From positions 1-43,744 of the forward strand of contig JAFZPZ010000056.1 of assembly GCA_017552435.1 (NCBI GenBank): 43,744 nt of DNA, given 5' to 3'. Shown piece after piece: positions 20,200 to 29,100 of this stretch (position 1 is its first letter; each line of letters begins with the position of its first letter). Under the pieces are notes generated by a model. It did no database searches. It was not told the DNA's origin and was given only the letters and a program-made list of their open reading frames with translations. The position numbers were made by a program, and so were the translations under genes. The DNA comes from Bacteroidaceae bacterium. GTDB taxonomy: Bacteria > Bacteroidota > Bacteroidia > Bacteroidales > Bacteroidaceae.

Positions 20200-20355
20200 T
20201 TAGTCGCCGTCTTCCCAGATATTCCAGTCGTTGTTTTCCTTGGTCAGAACCTCCGAATCGTCGGCAGTTCCGCCATCAATAATTGAAACAGCTATTATCT
20301 CTGTCGCCTGAGCTTCTTCTGCCTGCATAGCAGGAATCATATATGTCTTTTTCAT
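20200..20355 (-). CDS. Small protein of 51 residues, MKKTY...P type
   Basis: The minus-strand ATG at 20355-20353 opens 51 codons ending in TAA at 20202-20200. The product starts MKKTYMIPAMQAEEAQATEI, has a short hydrophobic centre (IIAVSIIDGG) and an acidic, Asn/Trp-containing tail ending NDWNIWEDGD. Many small, poorly described proteins in Prevotella and relatives share an MKKxYxxP opening, as I recall. The coding frame is uninterrupted, has an A-rich start context and lies 11 bases before GH97, so it is probably translated. It could be a signal or modified-peptide precursor (the GG is leader-like), but nothing in the sequence proves this. Confidence 0.65.
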   Translation of the reverse strand: MKKTYMIPAMQAEEAQATEIIAVSIIDGGTADDSEVLTKENNDWNIWEDGD

Positions 20356-20443
20356 AACGATATTTTACGATTTGATGATTTTATATTTTAAGATTATAGT
20401 TGCATTAAGCAATCCTTAAATCCTTAAATCATGAAATCTTTAA
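20356..20443. repeat. AT-rich gap with short tandem repeats
   Basis: Contains AATCCTTAAATCCTTAAATC (an ATCCTTAA unit repeated) and other T/A-rich near-repeats between the LRR-phosphatase gene and the small gene. No clear promoter is seen. Confidence 0.5.
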
Positions 20444-23400
20444 TTACTTAAGAATCTTATTTCCGTTCACGATGTTGATGCCCTTCTGCATCTTGTTTAT
20501 GCGCTGACCAGCTAGATTATACATAGCTCCCTCTAATTCTTCATTTTTCATTCTTAATTCTTCATTTATAGAGGTTGCACCGTCGCCAAAGAAGAAGGCC
20601 TTGACGCTTGATGCCGGAGCATTCAACCAAGCGCGGAAGGCTCCGACGGTGGGCTGAACTTCAGCAACCTGATAGAAGCCTGTTACGCCATTTTGGTTCT
20701 GCAGCACATAGGAACCGACAGGAGCAGGAATGTTCTTGTATGTTCCGACGAACAGACCATTCTCCAGGACAGCTTCGTCGGAAGCAGCAATGGCAGCATT
20801 CGATGTCGTAAGCTGGAATTCGCCTGTTCCCTGAACCAGAACGGGTTCTCCGGCGCTGATTGTGGCAGCCTCCTCAAGATTAACCAGATTGCCAGTCACG
20901 GAAGCAGCCTTTGCTGCTGCGAAGCCTTCCGGAACGTTAGCCTCGAAGGGAAGAACCAGCGTCTTGTAAGCGTTGACGTTTGTGGTGAATTTTACCTCTT
21001 TGGCCGTGAAGGCATAGGGTGCGCCGAAGTCGGCTCCGTCGGTTAGGACGAGGTTCTCGCATACACCGTCGCTGATGATATTCTGACCAAAGATGCCGGA
21101 CTCGGGAGCTACCGTAATGAGCAGGTTAGTGCCAGCGAGCATGCCGAAGGGGAGTACATCGGGTTGGAATTCGTACACACTGAGGTCGAGGCTGGTGGCC
21201 TTGCCTGTAACGGCCTCTGCAACCACGTTTTTCACATCTGTGGGATAGATAACGCCCAGCATCTTCTGGCGGAAGTCGGCAATCTCCTTGGCGCTGAGGC
21301 CAAGCTCAGTGTGGCAGTAGGTGTAGAACTTGTCCGTGAGGGTTTCGCCATCGAGCGAGTTGATGTATTCCAGAATGCCGTCGATATTCTCCTTGTAGCG
21401 GTGGGTCTCGTAGTAGGAGAAGGTGGTGAGCTCATAGTCCTTGTAGAGGTCACTCAAACCGACACCCAGCAGACCTTCGAGGATAACAGCCAGCGTGCCT
21501 GTACGGTCAGCACCAATGTGGCAGTGGAAATAGACGGGCTTGTCGTTCTTCACGCAGTCGAATACGAACTGGAGATCCTGCAGGTAGAGGTCCTTCCTGT
21601 TCTGCATGCCGCTCTCGTAGTAATCCTCGTTGGTGATACGTTTATAGATGACGTCTTCGCCCAAAGGAGACTGTGTGATGTAGGCTGACTCCCAGTCGAT
21701 ACGGAGGTCAAGTTCTGCCTTCAAGCCTATTGCGCGGAGAGCCGCAATGCCTTCCGGAGTGAGCTGATATTCGCCGTTCCATTCGGCACCACGATAGATG
21801 AGGCCGTACTTGATGGGCTTGCCACTTGCTGTTGCCCAACCACCCAGGTCGCGCATGTTGCCTGTGCCTTCAGCATAAATCTGGCGGAGCTGGCCACTGG
21901 TAGTGAAGCTGGAGTTGATAATCTCAGTGGGAGTGCCGTCAACGGTAAGCTCTACCTTATAATAATAGGTCTGTCCGGGCAGGAGATTGAATATCTCATA
22001 GTGTGCATTACTCAGGTCAACCTCTGCTGTGAAGGCATCGGAGAAGTCTGGGTTGAGGCTCCATGTAACCTGCTGTGCTGTGGCGGAAGCGTTCTGTGTC
22101 CAGAAGATAGTCGCAGGTTCTGGGGTGTCTCGGCGAGCAGGAGGAGCTACGTTGTAGGGCTTAATCTTTGTTTCTTCGGTTCCTTCGTATGTAACCTCGG
22201 CCATGTATTCCCTTACACGGATGTTCTCGATGTTGAAGTCCTGAGCGAACGTTCCGCTCTGTACGGGATGGAAGCGCCACTGGGCTCGTACATTGTCGTC
22301 GGTATAGTCGTTGACATACACATAACCGCTGGACTGGCCATAAAGGCCGCTTGCTTCTTCTCCATTCAGACACTGCATCTTGTATATACCGCCGCTAACC
22401 CAGGTTATTATCTGCTCATAATCCGGATCGGAGGAGAACAGAACCCAGCCTTCTGCATCGAGAGTGCCGAAGTACTGCTTGCTTTCATCGGCAGCTTGAA
22501 TATACCAGTTGCTGCCCTTATGGGTGAGCTTGAAGCAGAAGCGGGCATCCGAAGCGTCGAATGTCTTTACAGCGATATAACCGTCGGAACTGGTTCGGAT
22601 GTACTTGTTGTTATACAAGTTCTCGATGTAGTAGTAGCCCTCGTTGAGGGGATTGATGGCAAGGCCATCTACAGCAATAATCATCTGAAGAAGTGCTTCG
22701 TTGCGCTGTTGGGGTGTGGCATTCTCGTCGAGGGCACTTGCCGCTGCCAATGCTTCCTTAACAGCATTCACGCTTGTAGCTGTATAGCAACCGGGATTGG
22801 TACCTACCTCCTCATCGGCAGGCAGTTTGGCACTATAGGCTGCAATAGCATTCTGAAGGTCTTCGTGCGTCATCTCTTGTACCAGGTCGGGAACGATGTT
22901 ATAGCAGTTCCAATGATAATCGGTCTTGTAGTCGAGATAGAGGGAAGGATAGATGTGAATGTTGGATGCGAAGTCGTTGTCGAACGTATAGATGTCGGGA
23001 ACTTCAGGCTTCGTGTCGCAAATCATATAGACTTCGTAAGCGCCAGATGCGCGCCAGAATACCCATTTGCCCCATTCCTTGGCTGCTGCATTACTGCCCA
23101 CAGTGATTTTCTCCAGTTTGGAGTTGTAGCCCACAGCGTATGTCCCTGTGGTGGTAAGGGAATTGGGTAGGGTAATCTCTGTAATCTGGGTCTTGTAGAT
23201 GGCTTCCTCACCGATGGAAACGAGACCCTCTGGCATTGTGATAGAGGTAATGTCTGCATAGCGGAAGGCATAGTTGCCGATGCCAGTCACAGCGTAGGTC
23301 TTACCCTCGTAGGTAACCTGTGCAGGAATGACGAAATCGCCTGTATAGGTATTTGGATTGCTGGAGCCGGGCTTACCTTCGGTCGGATAGGTAACACTTA

Positions 23401-24109
23401 CTTTGTCCTCGGCCGTCATCTTATACTTGATGCCGTCAACAATGAAGTCTTTCAACTCCAAACCACTACCCATGTCGGGCATAATGGTATATTTTCCTCC
23501 CCAATACGGATCATTTACGTAGGCTTCGTAAACATCAGGATAGACATGTATTCTGGAAGCATAGCCATGATCGAAGGTGTATTTGTCGGGAACGGTAGGC
23601 TTTGCGTGGCAGTCCATGTATATGTCATACTCTGGAGACTCGCGATAAAGAATCCATTCGCCCCAAGCTTTGGTGGCGCAGTTCTCGCCAAATGTAACCT
23701 TTGTCAGACTCCCGTTATAGGCCATAGCATACTGCCCAAAGTCCGTAGCGTTTCCCGGTAAGGTCAATTCGGTAATCTGAGTGTTGTAAATAGCTTTCTG
23801 ACCGATGGAAACGAGACTTTCCGGCAAGGTCAGAGAGGTAATTTTTGCACTTCGGAAGGCATAATCGCCAATGCCCGTGACGCTGTAGGTCACGTCTTCG
23901 ACGGTCACTTGTGCAGGAATGGTGACGTCGCCTGTGTAAGGGCTACAGTTGTCGCCGTCGTTTGGCTTGGTCTCGTTAGGATAAGTGACAGTAGCGGTCT
24001 TTGTTTCGTCATCAAGGTTGTACTTGATGCCATCTACTGTTACACTCGTCTGGGCTAACAGCGTAATTGCCGTCAGCGCCAAAGAAAGAAATGAGATAAT
24101 TTTTTTCAT
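20444..24109 (-). CDS. Secreted multidomain protein: BspA-type LRRs, FN3, tyrosine phosphatase, C-terminal sorting-like motif
   Basis: A 1221-residue protein. The signal peptide (1-20) is followed by two LRR_5/BspA blocks (about 25-215 and 220-410) with VTGIGDYAFRSAKITSLTLP-like units. A helical segment (about 415-490), a beta-rich ricin-like region (about 495-625) and an FN3-like domain (about 670-740) come next. Then comes a Y_phosphatase3-type domain (about 745-1000): NMRDLGGWATASGKPIKYG and the P-loop CHIGADR with nucleophile Cys863 and Arg869. A beta-rich tail leads to the C-terminal MYNLAGQRINKMQKGINIVN motif. BspA LRRs bind host or bacterial surfaces; the phosphatase signature suggests removal of phosphate from phosphotyrosine, phosphoinositide or other phosphoesters outside the cell. 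The 12 or so residues before the terminal motif are encoded by AT-rich repeat DNA. Confidence 0.88.
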   Translation of the reverse strand: MKKIISFLSLALTAITLLAQTSVTVDGIKYNLDDETKTATVTYPNETKPNDGDNCSPYTGDVTIPAQVTVEDVTYSVTGIGDYAFRSAKITSLTLPESLVSIGQKAIYNTQITELTLPGNATDFGQYAMAYNGSLTKVTFGENCATKAWGEWILYRESPEYDIYMDCHAKPTVPDKYTFDHGYASRIHVYPDVYEAYVNDPYWGGKYTIMPDMGSGLELKDFIVDGIKYKMTAEDKVSVTYPTEGKPGSSNPNTYTGDFVIPAQVTYEGKTYAVTGIGNYAFRYADITSITMPEGLVSIGEEAIYKTQITEITLPNSLTTTGTYAVGYNSKLEKITVGSNAAAKEWGKWVFWRASGAYEVYMICDTKPEVPDIYTFDNDFASNIHIYPSLYLDYKTDYHWNCYNIVPDLVQEMTHEDLQNAIAAYSAKLPADEEVGTNPGCYTATSVNAVKEALAAASALDENATPQQRNEALLQMIIAVDGLAINPLNEGYYYIENLYNNKYIRTSSDGYIAVKTFDASDARFCFKLTHKGSNWYIQAADESKQYFGTLDAEGWVLFSSDPDYEQIITWVSGGIYKMQCLNGEEASGLYGQSSGYVYVNDYTDDNVRAQWRFHPVQSGTFAQDFNIENIRVREYMAEVTYEGTEETKIKPYNVAPPARRDTPEPATIFWTQNASATAQQVTWSLNPDFSDAFTAEVDLSNAHYEIFNLLPGQTYYYKVELTVDGTPTEIINSSFTTSGQLRQIYAEGTGNMRDLGGWATASGKPIKYGLIYRGAEWNGEYQLTPEGIAALRAIGLKAELDLRIDWESAYITQSPLGEDVIYKRITNEDYYESGMQNRKDLYLQDLQFVFDCVKNDKPVYFHCHIGADRTGTLAVILEGLLGVGLSDLYKDYELTTFSYYETHRYKENIDGILEYINSLDGETLTDKFYTYCHTELGLSAKEIADFRQKMLGVIYPTDVKNVVAEAVTGKATSLDLSVYEFQPDVLPFGMLAGTNLLITVAPESGIFGQNIISDGVCENLVLTDGADFGAPYAFTAKEVKFTTNVNAYKTLVLPFEANVPEGFAAAKAASVTGNLVNLEEAATISAGEPVLVQGTGEFQLTTSNAAIAASDEAVLENGLFVGTYKNIPAPVGSYVLQNQNGVTGFYQVAEVQPTVGAFRAWLNAPASSVKAFFFGDGATSINEELRMKNEELEGAMYNLAGQRINKMQKGINIVNGNKILK

Positions 24110-24139
24110 AGATGTAGATAAGTTTTATGGGTTTGTTAA

Positions 24140-25999
24140 TTATTTGCTGTTTGCAGGTTTTTTTGAGAAGATGGCCTTGATGCGAGCCATATTGAACTTC
24201 GTGGTACGGTCGTAGAAGTAGATGCCGTTCTGTTCCTGCTCCACGTCGGTGAGCTGGGTATAGGTGTAGCCCCACACATTATCAGCAATCTCCATCAGGG
24301 CATCCACTTGACCTTCGAGGCGAGCGTAGAACTCCTCGAGGCTATGGGGCGGTTCGCCATAGCCCCACGATGCACCTGTGTTGCCAGTCTCCTTGTCCTG
24401 ACCCTTCACCCACTTGATGCCGCCGAATTCGTCGAGCAGATAGGGCTTGTCGGCCTTCTCGTAGCGCGGGAAGTCATAGACCTCATTGTCCGTTGGGCGG
24501 TTGAAGCCTACATTGGTACGGGGGATGCCAGGATATTCGTTGGGTGTCTGGAACCAGCGCTGTCCGTTGTATATGGCTTCCTTGAGGCGCTTGGGGTCTT
24601 GTTCGTAGTTATGGGTGGTCCAGATGTCGGTCTTGATGTGTACGCCGCCGCTGACGTCGCAGACGGGACGTGTGGGGTCGAGTGCCTTGCTCAGGTCATA
24701 GACATCGCTCACGAAGCGCGGGAACTGTACGCGGTCGGGCCACCATTCCTCGTTCATCGGTGTCCATGTAACGATACTGGGATGGTTGCGGTCTCGCACA
24801 ATTTCCTCTGTCCATTCGGTAAGGAAGTTACGTGCCACTTCGGGGTCGTTGGCGTTCATACCCCATGAAGGAGCCTCGCCCCAAGTGATGTAGCCAAGCT
24901 TGTCTGCCCAATAATGGAAGCGTTCCTCGAAGACTTTCTGGTGGAGTCGTGCGCCGTTGAAGCCTGCTGCCAGTGACAACTCGATGTCGTGCTTGAGAGC
25001 CTCGTCGGAAGGAGCCGTCCAGATGCCGTCGGGATAGAAGCCCTGGTCAAGGACAAGCCGCTGGTAGAAGGGTTCGTTGTTGAGGTAGGTCTTGTTGCCC
25101 TCGACGTGTATTTTGCGCATTCCGACATAACTGCTGACGCGGTCGATAATCTTTCCGCTGGCATCCTTCATCTCGTAGGTAAGGTCGTAGAGAAAAGGGC
25201 TTTCGGGACTCCAAAGCTTCTGCGCTTTGACGGGCAGGACGATGGTGGAGTTGTTCTGTGCACGGACGGTCTTTGTGGCGACCACCTTCTTGCCGTCGCT
25301 CAGGGTGACGGTGAGCGTGGCAGCGGACTCGCGATAGAACGTCGGGTGCAGAACGACCTGGCTCTGGTCGATGTCTGTGATGACTTGGGCGCGAAGCAAG
25401 GCATTCTCATCAACAGGTTCCATCCAAACCGTCTGCCAGATGCCTGTGGTGCGGGTGTACATGCACTCGAACTGGTTCAGGCGGACGTTCTGTTTGCCAG
25501 CCGGCTGCTTCAGGGTGCGGGTGTCGCTGTAGGCATGAACGACGAGAGAATGCGCCTTTCCGTCGGCAAGGAACTTCGTCACGTCGATGGTGAAAGATGT
25601 GCTTCCGCCGAAGTGCCGCCCTGCGAGGTGTCCGTCAATGAAGATTTCGCTGTTGTAATACACGGCGCCGAAGTGGAGCATAATGTTACGGCCTGTCCAC
25701 TCCTGTGGCATCTGAATGGTACGCTGATACCAGATGTTGCCAATGAAGTCGGTGTAGCCAACACCGCTGAGCTTGCTTTCGGGACAGAAGGGGACGGTAA
25801 TCTTGCCGTCGAAGCCCTTGCTCTCGAAGAGCCTTTTCTCCATACCGGAGCCTACGAAGTCGAAGGTGTAGGTCCAGTCACCATTGAGGTTAAGCCAGTC
25901 CTGGCGTTCAAACTGTGGTCGAGGATACTCTGCCCTGGGCAAAGCCCAAACTCCGGTCGTCATGCAGAGAAGCAGGAGCGAGAAAAACAATCTTTTCAT
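24140..25999 (-). CDS. GH2 family glycoside hydrolase (short type), exported
   Basis: A 619-residue protein with a signal peptide (to about GVWA). The sugar-binding jelly roll (NLNGDWTYTFDFVGSG, then NIWYQRTIQMP), an Ig-like domain and the barrel follow, with no extra C-terminal domain. The acid/base is Glu417 in TPMNEEWWP and the nucleophile is Glu524 in LLDEFGGIKW. This short architecture occurs among beta-galactosidases, beta-glucuronidases and related GH2 enzymes; TRTTGIWQTVWME is typical of the group. The substrate is undecided. It lies 30 bases upstream of the LRR-phosphatase gene on the same strand and is separated from the GLUG gene by a terminator-like hairpin. Confidence 0.92.
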   Translation of the reverse strand: MKRLFFSLLLLCMTTGVWALPRAEYPRPQFERQDWLNLNGDWTYTFDFVGSGMEKRLFESKGFDGKITVPFCPESKLSGVGYTDFIGNIWYQRTIQMPQEWTGRNIMLHFGAVYYNSEIFIDGHLAGRHFGGSTSFTIDVTKFLADGKAHSLVVHAYSDTRTLKQPAGKQNVRLNQFECMYTRTTGIWQTVWMEPVDENALLRAQVITDIDQSQVVLHPTFYRESAATLTVTLSDGKKVVATKTVRAQNNSTIVLPVKAQKLWSPESPFLYDLTYEMKDASGKIIDRVSSYVGMRKIHVEGNKTYLNNEPFYQRLVLDQGFYPDGIWTAPSDEALKHDIELSLAAGFNGARLHQKVFEERFHYWADKLGYITWGEAPSWGMNANDPEVARNFLTEWTEEIVRDRNHPSIVTWTPMNEEWWPDRVQFPRFVSDVYDLSKALDPTRPVCDVSGGVHIKTDIWTTHNYEQDPKRLKEAIYNGQRWFQTPNEYPGIPRTNVGFNRPTDNEVYDFPRYEKADKPYLLDEFGGIKWVKGQDKETGNTGASWGYGEPPHSLEEFYARLEGQVDALMEIADNVWGYTYTQLTDVEQEQNGIYFYDRTTKFNMARIKAIFSKKPANSK

Positions 26000-26071
26000 C
26001 TTAGCATTAACTATTATCTGTTTTGTTATTATGTTATTTCGTTATAACGAGGAAAGATAGGGTAAAGCAAA

Positions 26072-26111
26072 GGGGAAACCCTTTGTCCTTTCAAAGAACA
26101 TGAGTTTCCCC
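26072..26111 (-). terminator. Terminator after the GLUG-repeat gene
   Basis: GGGGAAAC (26072-26079) and GTTTCCCC (26104-26111) form a perfect 8-bp stem with an inner CTTTG/CAAAG helix. On the minus strand it is followed by TTTGCTTTA. It lies 35 bases past the stop of the 1917-residue gene. Confidence 0.55.
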
Positions 26112-26145
26112 CTCGCATGCGTGTTACATATTTAGGAATAGATGC

Positions 26146-29100
26146 TTACTTAACCAAAACCTTCTTGCCGTTTACGATGTTGATGCCCTTCTGCAACTTG
26201 CTGATGCGCTGACCAGAAAGGTTGAAGATGGTTGCATTCTCCATTGTAGATTGTGCATTGTAGATTGTCTTGATGCCATCGGGATCGAAGGCTGCCAGTA
26301 CAGGATAGCTGCCCGGCTGCATGTCGCAAGACCATACCTCGGGATCCCAAGCCACAACCTGACTCTGCAACTCGGCAAAGTTGGTGCCGTCGTAGTAGAG
26401 AATCATGCGCAGGTCTTCGTTTTCACGAACGGGACCGAAGTTCTGTGTCGTATTGTTCCATACAGCTACGTGCTTGTAGGTGCCGAGTGGAGTTGCATCC
26501 TGGAAGCCGCCGCCGATGATACCACCGCCGCGGTTGATGCTGCCAGCTGCATAAACCTGAACCATCTCCACGCGATTGCGTACGCGGCCGATAATGCCAC
26601 CTGTGAGGTCGCTCGAACCGTTCACTTCAACATTAGCATAGCAGTTGGTGATGTGGGCCTCGTCTGCAACGTTACCGAACATACCGCCGCAGTAGCCGCT
26701 TGCAGTCAACTTACCTGTTACCCAGACATTCTCGACATAGCAAGGCTGACCGTAGGTAGAGTGTCCCAGATAGCCGGCTATAATGCCTGTACCGCCTGCG
26801 CATGTTACGTCAGCATTCTCTACACCCAGGTTGCGTACATTGCCACAAAGCACACCGAAGAGACCACAATAGTCATACGCACCATCCGTGTTGGAGGTGA
26901 GGTTGCTGATGACATGACCCTTACCATCGAAATCGATGACGGGATACTTATATTCATCTGTGGCGTTAGCATAGTTGAAGAGCGGCTTCCAGTCTGTTAC
27001 GCCAGCCATATCCACATCCTCTTCCATTACCACGTAGTTCATACGACCGGAAACGAGCAGGTTGAGCAGGTTGGAGAGGTCGGCAGCTGTCTTCACTACG
27101 AACGGATTCTCCTTCGAACCATCAGGTGTATTGGTCTTCTCGTTGACATAAGAGCCATCCCCGGCCTGATATACAACCTTGTGTGCATCGTCCAATACAG
27201 GATATGCGTCTTCGCCAAGCGTCTGGAACCAGTTGATTTCAGTCTGGTCGCCGTTCAGCTTGTAGCAAACTTCACCGCTGGCCATCTGCTCAACAGTAAC
27301 AAACGGAACTCCAGGGATAACGTCTTCTCCATTGTTGTCGTTGCTGGCCTTAGTAGCACTGCCCTGAAGAATGTAGTTGTTCTCGAACTTGGAGTTAGCA
27401 TGACTGCGCAGACGACCTACGAGAGCACCGCTGGACTGACCACCGCCAGTCTCAGCAACTCTACCTACGTTGATGCAGTTGAATATGCCGACGAAGGAGT
27501 CGTTGTTCACATAACCGCAGATACCGCCAGCGTATGCACCGCTGTTCTTGTAGGTGATAGTACCATAGTTAGCGCAGTTGGTATAGCTGACGCCGTTGTT
27601 CGAGTAAGCACCGATACCGCCGATGCAGTCATTAGTGCCGGCAAGGTCATTGATGCTGCCGCTGAATGAGCAGTTGGTTGCTGAGCTGTTTTCACTCAGA
27701 TGACCGCAGACACCACCGACATGATGTGAAACTACAGGAACAGCAATGTTGAGTGTAGCATGGATGTTGGAAAGTTTAGAGCCTGTTGCCCATCCGATTG
27801 CACCGACACCAGTGCCGCCCTCGTATTCAAATGCGCCCTCGATCCTGAAGTTCTTGATGGTTGCGCCGGATGCGTAGCCGATGAAGCCCTGGGCATCGCC
27901 GGACAACTGCAAGGTGTAGGAGCCGGAGCCATCCTCTTCCTCGATATACTGGCCGAAGTTGGTAATCTTGTGGTTTTGGCCGTCGAACTCACCGGCGAAC
28001 TTATTGTTTGAATTTCCAATAGGTTCGAAGTATGCGTCCTCATCAAGTTCGTTCATGTCGATATCTTCAGTCAAAACTGCTTTAGCTGTGGTGTTGCCAC
28101 AATTTACGAGAACAGAGAAGATTCTGAGTTGCTCGGCAGTAGCCAACTGGTATGTTCCGTCTTCCGAAACAGGTATAGGAACAAGGTTGACAGAGGAGAA
28201 CTTTTCGATGATAGCCAGAGCCTCTTCGGTTGAGACGTCACCTGCCTTGTAGCTCTCGATAGCATCCATAACCTCAATTTCCCAAGCGTCGTAATCGTCG
28301 TCGGTGACCAGACCTGCAGTTGACATAGCATCGAGGTAGTCATAAAAGTCATTGGCTGCTGTGAACATGTCGATATAAGCCTTGCGGCAAGCATGTACTT
28401 CGGCAAAGAGAGCAGAGAACTTGTTGATGAGCTCCAACTTGTCCTCGCCTGTTGTAGCTGACGGTACAGCCTCAATCAGTTCAGCAAGCTGGTCTTTCAG
28501 GGCCTCCGACATATTAGGATACTTAGCATAATCATCGGGGTAGTCACTCCATACAAAGTCATGGATGGTGGTTGCGCGCTCGACGAAGGCATCCAGAACA
28601 TCAGCGAGTTGGTCGTTAGCCTCTTCGGGAGTGCCCAGGTAGAAAACGCGGAGGTTGCCGAAGGGCAGCCAGTCGCCGGACAGACCTGTTCCAAGGCTAC
28701 GCATGCCGACTGTCAGATTGCCATCGATAACTTGGGTAGCAACGAGGTTCAGGTAGCGGTCTGCGCTGAAGGCGTATGAACAGCCTGTTATCGAAGCGGG
28801 CACATAGCCTGAACCGAATTCCGTATCACAAGTGGCATCGTTAGAAAGGTAGCAGTTCACCTTATCCTCGGCTTCTTCCTCTGGGAGGGCATCCTCGCTG
28901 GGAGACATCACGTAGTTTGCTGTGCCGTTCAGGAAGAGCTGACCGGCATAGAACTGGGAGTTCACGTCGCTATCGGTGCGGAACATGCTGTTCACGGTCA
29001 TCATATAGACACCATTCGTAGCTTCAGTCAGGGTCTGGCTGATGCTGAACTTCCCGTCCTTACCGCGAGCAATCCTCGTGAGCCCATCTACGCCGCCTGT

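Noticed and set aside
22001-23170. 389-residue open frame on the plus strand
   Set aside because: Antisense to the LRR-phosphatase gene; Cys/Val-rich shadow translation.
26251-27669. 472-residue open frame on the plus strand
   Set aside because: Antisense to the GLUG-repeat gene. The low-complexity Thr/Ala/Val pattern mirrors the GLUG codons.
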